Shown one piece after another: positions 1-18,600 of a stretch of DNA of 64,000 bases. The stretch's first letter is position 1, and each line of letters starts with the position of its first letter. The DNA is taken from positions 668,501 through 732,500 of the forward strand of contig JBAMJR010000102.1 in NCBI GenBank assembly GCA_038501785.1, given 5' to 3'. Below the pieces are notes generated by a model. It made no database searches. It was not told the origin of the DNA and saw only the letters and a program-made list of their open reading frames with translations. The DNA is from Myoxocephalus aenaeus. Taxonomy: Eukaryota; Chordata; Actinopteri; Perciformes; Cottidae. The position numbers were made by a program, and so were the translations under genes.

Positions 1-782
1 GCGTGTGTTTTTATGGTGCTGTCTTTCCAGTTCTCTTATAGCCTCAAGGTAGCAGGTGTGCATAGCAACACTATGGGAAGAAGCTCCAAGGGCACATCAT
101 CGTTTTGCAATATCTGCAAACACACCTACTCAAAATCTCTGTGGAGGTTATTTTCCACAGTCTGCTCTTCTTTTGTATAAAATGAGGAGGCGCATGAATA
201 TATTTATCATACAACAAGCAGTTCACAGTTATTCCTGTGATTGATTGCTTCATAATAACAACCCATGGCTATAACAGCATTTTTTCACATTTATATCCTA
301 CTAGACTTTTCCTTTTAATGCATTTCTGGGCCATAAAGAAACAAACAGACATCTGATGCATCTCTTTTTACCTCTTCATACTGTATTTTCCCTATATATT
401 TCTTCTATCAACTGCAAAGGTGCATTTATTTGTACAGCAAATCAGGTTTTAAAAGAGAAAAATGAAAAGAAAATGGTATAAAACCAATTAAATATGTGAC
501 TAAGAATTAAGATGTGCAAGTCATTAATGAAGAGTCACGATTTTGTATTGAATAATTATAGGAATCTATCTTGGGCTGTCTGTGTTGTGTTTCTTTGCTT
601 GTAACTCAGCCTCTGTGATGAAAGGGAGCTGGAGATTAAGACATAAGTACGTCCTTATATGTACCCATTACCACCGGAAGCCATAAACGGCTGCTTCACC
701 AAGCAGTGCCCAACTACTGTCCTCCATAAAACACAGGTCACTCTATGATGCCATCTTCTCTTTTCTCTACATGTTATTTCCT

Positions 783-784
<2 letters not shown>

Positions 785-848
<64 letters not shown>
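785..848. repeat. (AC)n microsatellite
   Basis: An uninterrupted AC run of about 32 units, read directly. Its flanks look unique. Confidence 0.98.
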
Positions 849-851
<3 letters not shown>

Positions 852-1983
852 CACTCCCACACTACCAAGAGACGTCCTGGTGACCCAAGGCTGTCCACTT
901 TAAACATATCCATGTGATGCAGCAGTAGCTTTGGCACCGTGATGCTGCAGGTGACTATGTAGTAGACGTGTAGCTCTCACTAACAGATCGACTGCTTCTG
1001 CTCAGCTTCTGTCTGGTTAGAGACCTACAGGACGCTGTTGACACAACCTTTCTGTTGCTGGGTAAATGGGACATTTATGGTTAGCTTCCGGTTTCACGGA
1101 GAAGACAGGAGGACAACCTTTAGCAGGACATGTTAGGAGTTTGGGAGACAGTCATTTAGGGGTGTGAACCTTGGCCCCTTGTTGCTAAGATACCTTTAGT
1201 TGAGTACCCTTTAAAAACCCTGTAAATGTATTTTATTTTACCCATAATATTGAAGTCCTGTAAGTTGTTTGTGTTTTTATCTCTCTGCATATGTGAATAT
1301 ATCCGAGGCTGAGTGGCTTCAATGTTGTACTGAGTTTATATTGAAAATCCGAATGAAAAAAAACCCATATACCTTTAGTTTTATCTCTCCTTCAGGATTT
1401 AGATTGATACTGATGTTCATTTTCAAACCAAGGCAATTGCATTTGTAAAGCAAAATGGGAAAATAACATGCAAATGTCTGGTGTTACCTGTCCCTCTGGG
1501 TTTGTGCTTGTATGTGTGTTGTTGTATGTAAACGAGACAAGCTTATGCACTGTCAGTAAACAGACTCATCAGTTTCTGTCACATGCTTCATCCTTGTTTG
1601 TACTTTCACTGAAACGGCTTTCCTAGTAGAAAACTCAATATATGACGGTTTTATTCAGAAAGAGCGAAGAATTCTGTGAAACCATTTTGTGCAACCGTAG
1701 GGCAACAACAACAATTTAGTGTGCTCCAGTAAGGTCATCCGTACTTTGATGTTCTCGTAAGAGCCAGGACTTCTCCAGCAGTGGGTACTTGGTAAATCAA
1801 TTTAATGCTGATTACAGTTAATGTAATTTCAAGATAACACACTGAGTTACTTTGTCACAAGGGACAAAAGCTCCATTGAAATGTTCCCTGAAGATAATAA
1901 ACAGTACGTTATATGGCAACGTTTGCAAGGCAGGCCCAGACACCAGTAGTGGGCCACAGCAAATATCTATATTTATGTTTATA

Positions 1984-2007
1984 TGTGTGTGTGTGTGTGT
2001 GTGTGTG
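1984..2007. repeat. (TG)n microsatellite
   Basis: A short uninterrupted TG run of about 12 units followed by a G-rich patch. Confidence 0.95.
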
Positions 2008-3040
2008 GTGGGGGGCATTGGCCTCATTCTCTCCCTTGTCCTCGTTTTCTCTCATCCACCCCTCTCTCTCTCCTTTGTAGCAGCTGCTGGGTGAATTGTT
2101 GTCCTGAGAGCTTTTTCCATGGCAGTATGAAGAGCCAGTTTCCGCCTGCTTCTGACAGGATACTCGTTGACCTGCTGAGGAGAGGCCAGGAAGATTTCCT
2201 TTGGTAGACAAGTCACACTTTTCATGGTGGATTCTCCTCTTCCTTCATCTGTCCGCCTGTCTTTCTGTCTGGCGCTCACACACCAACACATACTCCGAGG
2301 GAGACTGAGGAAATGTTTGAACACAGCCCATCATCTGGGCATCAATAATTCAGTCATTCTGCACTGTGCTAATGTTTATGTTTCACTGGTGGCTGAACAC
2401 AGAAACTCTGTGCTATATTAAGACCAGGAGCTGCGGTGTTGAGAGGGAAACGGCCTGCTTTGTAAAACATCACAGACTTATTGAGAACGTTACAAGCAGA
2501 AACATGTGCATGCAGCAGGGCCTTTGGTCGTATTTGAACCCAGGTCTGCTTAGGACTCCAAGGCCTCCAGTGGTATAGTAGTAGTTTGATAACTTAAAAA
2601 AAGAAGATTATTATCATTACTTTAGGAAAGATAGACAGAGCACATGAGATCTGTGTCTGCTGCATCTGTGCCTGTCTCCTTCAAAATGACAGAGTGATAC
2701 TTATAGTGATACTTTAAGTAGAGGACGCATGGAAACATTTTTATTTCTGGGGTCTCCTTGGACCCTAATATATTTGAATTTAAAATGATCATTTAAAAAG
2801 CACTAATTTAAACAGAAACCAAAAACAACGATGTGAAGTCATTAGGAACGAATTGATTGACAAAGTCAGGAAACATTAGAATGATAGAATAAAGCACCTG
2901 TGAGGTATGACACAAATGACCCCGGTTGATAGGAAGAGGGTCAACACCCACTGCTGCCCCGCAGAAGGGCGTAACTTTGCTCACGGGGGTTACATGGTGG
3001 TGCACACAGTCAAGGTTAGAGTCAAGACTTGGCTTAAATA

Positions 3041-3090
3041 CACACGCATGCACGCATGCACGCACGCACACACACACACACGCACACACA
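3041..3090. repeat. Imperfect CA / CATGCACG repeat
   Basis: CA-rich tract containing tandem GCATGCAC variants, which are self-complementary, then a (CA)n run. Confidence 0.9.
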
Positions 3091-3332
3091 GATGAATCCA
3101 TGTGAGGCCTGCAGGATTGATCCCCATATTCTCTGATGTTAAGTCCCGGGTTCAAGAGTTCAGGGCTTAATGTTTCTAATCTAGTCAGTTGAGAAATGTA
3201 CACTTCAAATGTGAATCAGGCGGTGCAGTAGTATGCATATACTGTACGGGCAGTATAGACTGAGGGTCCATAATGACGTCTATTTATGTCACTTGTGTGA
3301 AAATGGCACGGGTTCAGGTCTTACAGATAGAC

Positions 3333-3334
<2 letters not shown>

Positions 3335-3379
<45 letters not shown>
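3335..3379. repeat. (GT)n microsatellite
   Basis: About 22 uninterrupted GT units followed by GCGCGC, a small stretch of alternating purine and pyrimidine. Confidence 0.97.
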
Positions 3380-3384
<5 letters not shown>

Positions 3385-4581
3385 TGCATATCCACGTGGA
3401 CATTCTTTATATGTATGCCAAGAGTAGGACAGCTTGTTGGCATGAGGCGTGACGGGACATGATATTAGCTAAGGGGAATATATGATTGAGGAGTGAGCTC
3501 CAGGAATGGAAATCCACACCAGCGGGGCTGGTCTGTGGGTCATACAACCATACAAGGACATAGTAGAGGCAGAGGACCATCATGCCGGCCCTGCACATGC
3601 ACACACATCTATGTGGGTGTGTGTGCATCTGTGGCAGTGAAGGGGAGGAGTGATAGGGTGGTAGTGCCAGCTGGGCAGTTTAAAAATAGTGCAGAGTGGA
3701 GCATTGCAACTGCACGGGACTCTAAGAACACACCCGCCCGTCCCATAGTAATGCACAGCGGATTTCTCTCAGCTTTGTGATGACTGACGAGACCAGGGAG
3801 GAGGATGATTAAACTGAGTTATCTCAAAGGGCCCTTTCTGAACTGTCTGTTTTTAATTATGCGACTGGTAGAAGCAAAGTGAGTGTGCTGTTCGGGGTGA
3901 TCCGACAGGTAGGGCGGTTACAGGTGACACAAAGCCAAGATGAGGAGTATGGACTATGTGGTGAAGCAAGCCGAGCAGACATGTAGGGGCAGTGGGGGCG
4001 GAGGAGTGTAGGAGGCGAAACGTGATGGGGATCAGACTGGCAGGATTAAAGAGCACTGGACTGACCTCAGCCAATTCAAAGAACAGAGGGAAGGGATGAA
4101 GAACTGAGGGGGAGGATGCAGGAACAGCTGCTCATTAACGAAGGAGATGCACTCTTCACACAATACATACACACTCATAGATACGTGTATTAATGTAAAG
4201 ACAACATACACATCTATAAACTATGGGAGTGATTTGAATGGGAGGATAATCTCCTCCACAAAGTGGCTCTTTCACATCATGTAATCTCAGTTTGGATTAA
4301 AATGGATTATTGGATTACAAGGGCCTCCCAATAGGAGGGAGACAGGCAGACAGATACAAATAAAGATGTAAACCTGAAGGTTGGAGAATATATAGGATGA
4401 ATGCATTATATTTAAATGTTGGATATAACCATTACCTTGTATTTCATACCCCCCATTGTACAGCATGTATATTCATATTTGTCTGTAGATTTTTCTAGTC
4501 TCTGTATGACTTTATGGCTCCTGACATTTCCCCCATTTCTTCTCAATGTCTTGTATTTCTAGGGTACTCCTTGTATTTCCC

Positions 4582-4690
4582 TTTAAAGGAATAGTTTGAC
4601 ATTTAGTTAAACTAGACACTGTATAACATTCTTACATCTGTATAATATATAATAAAGCTAGAACTAGCAGCAGCTACCTTTTTTTATTAT
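4582..4690. repeat. Fragment of an interspersed teleost repeat
   Basis: Contains AAAGGAATAGTTTGACATTT followed by a TAAAGCTAGAACTAGCAGCAGC-like stretch. I remember this combination as one end of a common fish nonautonomous element. A piece that looks like its other end lies near 20.22 kb. The family assignment is from memory only. Confidence 0.45.
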
Positions 4691-6704
4691 TCTGGGTGTG
4701 TCCACAGCAGGGCTCAACATTAAGGATTTCCACTTAAAAGTGGTACAAAATAATGTAAGACTTCTCCGGCACTAAAGATTGAAGGAGCTAAGGAGTGAGC
4801 CGTCTTGCTTCTTTTTAATCTTTGTTAAGAGTTGCACATTACTGGAGAAAATATAGACAAAGGTTATGAGCGGAAGCCAAGCAAGCATTTCAAATAACCT
4901 GAAAAACCGGAGTTGAGTGGCATTAGCGAATGGGAGAAACCCCATGATTCATTTACTTAAAGATTAAACATGAACATTTTATTTTGGTTCTGTCGTTATT
5001 TGATAGCCGCTAATATAATAAAAGAAGTTGTTGAGGGGCAAGTAAAAATGTACTTTGGGCAAGTGAAACAAATCTTTAATGTTGAACCCTGCACAGGCAA
5101 CACAATCAAAGAGCATCTATAATGCTCACTAATTAAAAGGTGATAATACAAAAATAAAGTATACAAATGTCTGGTCATGTTTATAATAAACAAACTACTA
5201 AGCTACACTACAGCTAAACTACAGCAGGCTGTAGTCACAAAGTCAGTCTCAGAAAGAACGTGACATTAAGACTTCATTCTTGATTGAATTGGTCAGAACT
5301 GACGTTGGGACAGAGAGGAGCACAGACGACCACGACAGGCTGAAGGTCAAGGACCAGCATTCTGGTGGACTTGACTGGTGGAGTAGAGGACAGGCGTGTT
5401 GTCATTGAGACACTGTTGATCTAACAGACACAGGAAGTTGACTTGAACTGAATGCATATTATGCATAAACCTCCAGTGTGAACGTTATGCCAATCTGTCA
5501 AGGACAATCCGAGCAATTGATTTATTTACTCTAATTGTACATACACACGTGCTCATTCATACACAACTAGATAAAACAACTCATATTCACCAGTTGCTAT
5601 TCACTATGTACATGTTCATGAAGGGCACCTTAAAACTCTTTGAGTGGGGACCCTTTTATATCAGGTCACAATGTACAAATCAAGAAAAAAACATGGTATA
5701 AATAAAAAACAAACATGTTAGGTATATAATTAAACATAAATCAGGGCTACAATAATATATAATCCCCATGTACAACCTCTAAACACAACTCAAACGATAA
5801 ATAGGGTGAGTGCTTAAAGGGCTACACCCCATCGTATTCCAGGCCATCATAGCGGCCCTCTGACTCGTTTTATGTGTTTGTGTCTGAACAGACACATTCA
5901 AGTGCCTGCATGAGGTTGTGAGCGTGACTTTGCATCTTCTCTCCAAGCCTGGGTTAGTGTGAATCACGGAGAGAAAGCAACGTGACATTGTTGTGTCTGT
6001 GAGGAAGTCGGTGTTTTGCCAAAGCACAGATAACTGCAGAGACACTCTGTGCGGGAGAACTGGAGCATTGTGCTGCCCCACGTCAGCAAAAACCCTGCAT
6101 GTGAGAAAGAAACAAGGGGAGAGATCCACACGGGGACGGGGGGAGAATGATACGCGTGGGTGAGAGTGTACAGTCTGTGTGTGGTAGATGAAATTAGGGC
6201 ATTCTTCACAGCTGAGTAGGGCAGAAGACTAGCTGGCAACAGAAGTAGGCTAAATAAACCTCCCCTATCATCAAGAGATCTCTTGTTTGTTGGGGGGCAA
6301 GAGGGGGAACAGGAATGTCCAGTGACTAAAACGTGAGCACAGAAGCTAACAGGTTGCATCAGTTACACTTTTCCCTCAATCTCTTTGTTTCTCTTTCAGT
6401 CACACAACACTTTCCCTCTCTCTTCAGCGCCACGGCCGGCGGTCAGCAAACAAGAACACTTCTGCTGGGACCTATATGTTGTTCAGGCTCTGTTCATAGA
6501 TGAAAGGGGGATTCCAGTGGCGGTCACATGCTCCCTGCAGGGCTATAGAGGAGGCCGTCCAATTCATGGATGACAAGCCATACATGGTTCCCTTTGTGGG
6601 GATGCATGTGCAGACACGGCATTGTTCAACTCTTCTGTTAAAGACAACCTGTACACATTGTGTGCCTTTTCATGTTTGGTTTCACATGTGCAGGTATTTA
6701 TGTC

Positions 6705-11827
<5,123 letters not shown>

Positions 11828-11835
11828 TATATAAA
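11828..11835 (+). promoter_or_regulatory. mapkapk2: Candidate TATA box of mapkapk2
   Basis: TATATAAA lies about 600 bp before the start codon, where base composition switches to GC-rich with many CpG. A start of transcription about 30 bp downstream would give a 5' UTR near 575 nt. A CpG-type promoter with dispersed starts is equally possible. Confidence 0.4.
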
Positions 11836-11896
11836 CAAGCAGTCGCTTCCTCTGTCGTACTTCTCCTTTAAGCGCAGGGGGGGAAAAGCCCGGCCA

Positions 11897-11904
11897 TGAC
11901 GTCA
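11897..11904 (+). promoter_or_regulatory. mapkapk2: Consensus CRE (TGACGTCA) in the mapkapk2 promoter region
   Basis: A perfect palindromic cAMP/ATF response element in the CpG-rich block that precedes the first exon, flanked by GC-rich sequence. CREB/ATF binding is known for this motif; use at this gene is inferred. Confidence 0.5.
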
Positions 11905-12160
11905 GCAGTAAAACCTGCTCCGGCTGGGTGTCTGTCCGTCTGAAAGTGAAGTGTGTTTGGCGTGCTACTACTGGTGTCGGAGTTTTCCCCCCGCTGTTGT
12001 CTTGTCTTTCGTTGAGTGTTATTGTCGGCTTTTAAATTCACTCGAGAGCGTTAACGTTACGTTATTTTGAAACCCGGCCTTGTCGGCGATTTATGGGACG
12101 TTTTAGAAAAGTTCCTGAAGTGCTGTTTGAGGAACCGGTGGACGGCGGAAACCACCGGCG

Positions 12161-12184
12161 ATGGATAAGCTAACCGATAGCTGA
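12161..12184 (+). other. Upstream ORF in the presumed mapkapk2 5' leader
   Basis: A seven-codon ATG-to-TGA frame with a G at +4 sits 255 bp before the mapkapk2 ATG. It would matter only if transcription starts upstream of it. A CAG/GTAAAG donor-like site at 12204/12205 also leaves room for a spliced 5' leader. Confidence 0.35.
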
Positions 12185-12438
12185 GTTGTTAGCCAAGAAT
12201 CACAGGTAAAGAATAGGATAGCTAGCATGCTAACAGCTAGCTATCTTAGCATTTAATCGGCTAACCAAGTGACTTTTTGTCGACCTGTAACGTCCGAACT
12301 TTTGCCGGTTATTTCTCGGGCCTGGCGGCGAGCGGTACAGCATTTAGTCAGAGGCCAGCTAACCCAGGAAGAAGGAAACAAGACACGAGTGTTGTTGAGA
12401 GGTAGCGGCTTTTTCGTCTCTCAACCCAAACCAGAAGC

Positions 12439-12660
12439 ATGCTGTCCAACTCACAGAACCAGCCACTCTTCCCCAACCCGTCGGGGCAGCAGAACCCCAC
12501 GGGCCAGTTCCTCCCCTTCCACGCGAGACCCTCCTTGCAGATCAAGAAGAACGCCATAACGGATGACTACAAGGTGACCAGCCAGGTGCTGGGGCTGGGC
12601 ATCAATGGCAAGGTGCTTGAGATCTTCCAGAAGAAGACTGGAGACAAGTACGCACTGAAG
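12439..12660 (+). CDS. mapkapk2: mapkapk2 coding exon 1
   Basis: Residues 1-74, from MLSNSQNQP through the glycine loop to the ATP-binding lysine in YALK, which is the last codon. ATG chosen because MLSNSQ is the conserved MK2 start. Donor GTAGGC, phase 0. Confidence 0.97.
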
Positions 12661-15600
12661 GTAGGCTACACTTTGGGAAAGAAACTGGGCTGAAAGCAAG
12701 AATGTGAAGTCTGTGTGTAACTGAGACATAGTCAGGAGATCTGGATTCCCTGAAAGAAACCCAGCCCCCAGTTTTACAGAGAGAACTTCTACTGGAAGTG
12801 TTTTGTTCAAATGGGGATTTTTCTTAATCAAAACTATTCCAACTTGGGCTGCAAATAGAGGTTCACACAAATATAACTAAAACAAATACCTGGAAAGATT
12901 AGTCAATTGAGTGAATTGACAGATGATTAATCTGCAACAATTTTGATGGATAAAATGGCAAAAAGGTCAATGCAACTTGCCTCTTTAATGCTATTTTTTC
13001 AATGTAATGACATTACCTTTTACCCTTTGCGTACTGTTGGTCGCACACAACATGCAACCTGAAGACACCACAGACAGTTCCTGGACAATGTGATTGACAT
13101 TGTTTGACGCTTTATATGCTGACTGTTAAATAGATTGGCTGAGAAAATAATTAGCAGATAAAGTTTATTTGTGATGATTTAAGGCCTTGTGAGGGTTGTG
13201 ATAGTATTGCTCTTTTTAATCTGTATTATCACTGGCCGTGATTACTAAAATAATCAACCAGATGTTTGATAATCAGTTATTATCAGGTAATCTGTGAATG
13301 AAATACCTCATATAGGATACAAAGGTTTCTAATTTTTCACATTGCGACAAAGATACTAAAGAATCTTATATGAGACCTGTATTAATGTATAACAGGTACC
13401 CTTCCATCTCAGCTGTGGTCCTGTAAATTAGAAACAGCTTAGTCTGTAAAGTGACTCTGCAGTGTCAGGAACTACATCTAGAGATCACTTTCTGTATTGG
13501 TCAATGATTATTGATGATTCCCCGTTTTTGGGGGAGTTTTTCCTGAACCGATGTGAGGATGTCGTATGTGTACAGATTGTAAAGCCCTCTTATGCTGCGT
13601 TCACACCAAACACGTTTACCGCGTCAGTTTACTCGCTCGACAATAAAAGTGTGTTCACGTCAAAGGGGGCGTGGCTTATCTCTGTTGCGTATGTCTGTAA
13701 AAAGCGCTATAATTTCCGCTATCGACCATGGAAGAAATAACCATTATTTCTGCGTTATACTCGTTGTGGAAGTCCCAAAAACGTCGGAACATCAAACGCC
13801 CTCGTGTTTGGGTTCATAACATCATCCGTAGCCGCACACAGCTCGGTGAATTTCACCGACTCTTCCAGGAACTGCGTTCTCCGTGGCTTATCTCCGTAAA
13901 AACGGTTACCGTTTCCACCAAATAACCACTACCTCTGCTTTATACTTGTTGTGTAGATTCCACATACGTCGGAACATCAAACTCCATGGTGTCTGGGTTC
14001 ATAATATTATCCGTAGTCCCACAACAGCGTCTGAATGACGGCCACTACCAGTGCTACTTTGGGCGGACCAGCAGCAGGTTGATTTCAGACAGCAACAGCA
14101 AGATGGCGGTGATGACGGGTGGGGCCTCTCAACGCTGATTGGCTGACGCAACTTTGCGTCACACGTCGTCGTCCCTCCCCCCCCCCCGAGTTGGAAAATT
14201 TCAACTCGCGCAAATTCGCCCAGCGTCATTTGCGCCTCCCGGTGGAAGAAACGCTTTTTCGCAACCTATCACGTCTGTGCATTGACTATGCATGTTATCT
14301 ACTCGCATGTCAAATTCACGCCGCGTTTAGTGTGAACGCAGCATAAGGCACATTTGTGATTTTGGGCCAAAATGAATTGACTTGAATAAAGGACAAACGC
14401 CATAACAGCTACCCACACATGGGTGACTGAAACAGGACCCACTGAAGCTCTTTATCACTGCAGGCCAATTCAGTTATTTCTTATTCTTCTTATATACATA
14501 GTATACACATATTCCAAATAGGTATTGCACAAAATGTATCGCAGCCTGGGAACATCCTGTGTGGTGATTCACACTGAAATTCTAAATAATTGGGTCACAG
14601 CGTTTTGAATTTGAGTGTGCATATTAAACATGACACTCGCACTCACTCACACTCGCACACACACTCTTGCTCAAACCTGTTTGATGTCGTGGTGTTTTTT
14701 TTGTGTTTTTTTTGTTGTATATTGGAACGCCATGAATAATTAGTATTAAACATAGGAAGTCACGTTATACAATACGTTGTCACGTGTCTTTTCACAAGGC
14801 TGCGGCTATTCTTCAAATTGTATTTACATAGTAAGAAAGTGACAGTTGGTGAAGATGTTTATCAATTGTGACATCATATTAGTTTCAGATAGACATGGAT
14901 ATTGCACCTGAAGAAAGCTTTTGTCATTGCCCTCCAACCAGTTTGGTACAGCTCACTGAATTGTTTGTAAGCGTCTGAAAATTGAATTACGCAACTGTGA
15001 CCCTGAGGGTCTTTCTCAGGTAAAACATCCAGACGCGTCTCTTGAAATCCTTTGCAGGTAGCCACAGATCTAAGATTTCTCCTCCTATTCAGTTCAGCTC
15101 AAATGACGGGACTGTTTAAGCCAGGCCACGTTGGAATGAGTAGTAAAAAAATAAATACTGTTTCCTAATAATACAGTGAGCCGTCACTGTAAGCACAGTT
15201 ACTAAATAGCTAGGTGTCTCGTTTTGCTTGGTTGCTGTTTTATAGTGGCATGACTAATTCCCGGTCCAGACTGAGAACATACCATTATGAAATCTTTATC
15301 AGGGGCTTATCTGATTGGGCTGCACGATTATGGCCCAAACTATGATCACCATTATATTGATATCGCAATTAATAATTAAACTCTTCATTGATTTAAGGAA
15401 TACACTTTATTTTTTTGGAATAGAAATATTGCAATATGAATGAATTTTTAAGGTAAATGCATTGATCTTATGCCCTTTTTAAAGCAGCTGTAGGGAGCAT
15501 GTGTAGCAGCATGGCTGCTCCCCAAAAGTGAAGCCAAAACATCGTTTAGACCCTTGATATGATATGCAGCTTAGTTTCTATGAGCCGAGCACACATTTAA

Positions 15601-18600
15601 ACGTAAATATCTCCTTCGATCATGTTCATTTAATTGTGAGAAGCCCAGATTGTGATCGCAATTAATATTTAATAAATTGTGCAACCCTTCTACCAAAATA
15701 GGTCAACCTATGATACCTGGCTATGGTGATATGAGAGAGAGAGAGAGAGAGAGTTGTCAAATCCTTGAATTAAATTGAAACATACATTATTCATTTTTAT
15801 TAGTAGCTAAGCATACATTTTTATATATAAAATTAGTCTTGATAATCTTATTGTTGGCTAAGATTTATAAAAAAAATGTACGCTTAGCTAATTTGGAGTG
15901 GGCAAAAGAGAAAAAAATGCAATACAAATCCCATCTTGAGAGGGAAGCAGCAGGGATATATCACAATGTATTAGATTTACATGAGAATTACTAGACATTT
16001 TGCTTAAAATGTGTGCACTATTTGGTTAACAACACAATGCCACAAAAGAATGTTGGTGTTGAAAAACTTTTGTGTTTGAGCTTCTGGACAGCTTTCATCT
16101 GTAAGCTCCCTCTCTAATATGTATTATGCTAGATTCACTAATATATCCTCCTGCTGTTTTAAGAGACTGTAACCAAAGAGATTGATGCCTCCACTGAATG
16201 AACTAATGTCCTTGTAGTTCCATTTACTGACGTCAGCCGAATCGGGCCCAATCTCATCTATTGAATTCGTTAGGTTTGCAGTAGACGCCAGGATCAGGAA
16301 TCAGCCAGACTGGCCCAAGGTGACATCACCTTGTGAAACTTTTACCTGTCTCTTGAGCCACTCTTTGTACACGCAGTGCAGCTGAATAATTTCTAACTCC
16401 GTGTTTGTTGGAGAGAGACTGTGGAAGAGAAATGGACTCTAAAGTCTTGAAGTCCTATAAATGCACATATTTGACTTGTAATGCTTGATATAACCTGTTG
16501 CAGAGAATCAATACCTTTTGACTTTGTTTGGTTTGTTAGATAAAAAGCTATTTGCCCTTCTACATTGACTGGTCTTTGTCCTGTCACGCATACAGGCTGT
16601 CTTAAGGCTGTGAGGAATCTGTCGGTATCGTCTTACAGTGACTACATTTCTATGCACACAACAAACCAAGTTATTGAGAGCAATCAGGTCAAGTCCACAT
16701 TCTGACCTAAAATAGCACTGTGTTAAAAAGATGCAAAGGGGTGTATTTGTGTGGCCTTGTAGTTACAGTATAGGGGTAATACAATTCAACTATCTCACGA
16801 AGATCTGTTTGAATTATATATTTAGTAGTTTGTAGGCTTACCAGATGCTTATACACCCTTTTTTTTTTTTTTTTTTTTTTAACAACTTTGGATCAGCATT
16901 TGGATCTTGGGCAATCATTTCTGTCCCTATGTTTGTGTGGTAACGATAAAATTATGCAGTTCACATTACAAGGCGTTCTACGTGAATACGCAGTAATACC
17001 TGTTACTGGATAACGTTGCATTGTTTTGCAGCAAAAGTTGAGCGTTATGTATGGTCAACGTTTTTGCCAGACAGCACTGCATTTCTTTTTTTTTGTGCAA
17101 CCCTTGTTGTCCATCGCAATAAACGTGGAGGTTATCAATTTTTGTGCAAAACGATTGTTGGTTTGAGGAAGTTGGAGAATACATTGGCTATTAAGTTATG
17201 TAAATGTTTGGGCTCAGAGCAGGTTAATTTCTTATGTATTATTACATAACATAATCTGTCTCTCTCGCTTTCACTCTTCACTCCCTGTATGCTTTAAGAG
17301 ATTAAAGCATACAGGGTTCTAGAATAACTTGTCCACTAGGAACACTGGTGACCCCCAATACAAATTTAAGGAGCGCCAGCACAACATTTAGGAACACAAC
17401 TTAATCAACATGCAACATGCAACGCGCAACACATTTCATATTCCATTTTAAGTGTATTACTGATAAATTATTTGGTGCTACAAGGCACTTTTTTTTAATT
17501 TTTTTATACAAAAGGTCAGCAGTTATTCAAAAATAATTGTCGTTCTGTGTAATGGCTACTATGGGGACAAACATCACAAATCAGTACGATTAGACTCCAC
17601 AAGAGTCTTAGCTTTTCAGTCATACACAATTCATGTAATTCCAACAGCCCCGCAAAGACAGTAATGTTGGCGGGTTTCTCGGGTTAAATTAAATGCTATG
17701 TGAACATAGACAACAAATAATAAAATGTGCAATCAAATCTTATGGGCAACTCCTCATTGATTTGAACTATGATGTGGATTAGATAAAGGGGAAAAAAGAG
17801 AAAAACAACCTTGAGGAATATTTTTTAATATTTCTAAATATATTGACTGCTGGGATTCAAGTCTAATTTGAATGTCCTGTAGACTCAGACCGTTTTCTTT
17901 ACTTCACATTTCTGAAGTCTCTTAGTTTGACTTGTATTGACTTGTTGGTTCAGTTTTAGACCAAGAGGTTGCAGGGATGTTAGCTTACAATAAAATCACA
18001 AGTTGCAGTTTTGAAAAAATAATTCTATCCTTTAAGTCAAGTTATGCCTCATCTGGAAAGGAACACACTGAAATCTGTGTCGTTAAGGTGATGTAGTCAT
18101 ACACAGAATGACTAAATGTTTTGGCCACATTTTGTGAGTCGTTGAAGTTGCTCTTCCTGAAATCTGGAAAGATGTGGAAGTCACTGTGGTGAAGTAAACA
18201 CACCTGTTGACGGTTGGTTAAGAAAAAAGGAACTGAAAACATTTGCCTTTTCAAACGGAAGCTTTTTCTTGATTAATGGGTTTGGATTTCTGAAATTTTC
18301 TTTTGGACTACTCCAGGACCAGAATAGACTTTTAAACTAAATGGTTTGCTTAATCAAATGGGTCTTTCTAGTGAAACCCAACATCCACACAACATACATC
18401 TTCCGGACTCTCTCTCTGGTGGCCCTCTTAGAGTTCTTCCTCTACCCCTTCTTTATATCTGTACCCTTGTGAGAGAGGCATCTCTAAGACACATTTTGGT
18501 CATTGCTGAAAGAGTACCTACTCATTATTCCACTTTTATCATCACTATTTATGCCCTGTTGTGGACAATTTGCTTTTGTTCCCCTTGTCCAGTGGAGTGC

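Noticed and set aside
655..846. Frame encoding alternating Cys-Val over the CA repeat
   Set aside because: Simple-sequence artefact; the same applies to frames over the other CA, TA and GA runs.
6385..6573. Open frame after a CTTTCAG acceptor-like site
   Set aside because: No donor in phase, no family features and it runs toward a microsatellite; a chance frame.
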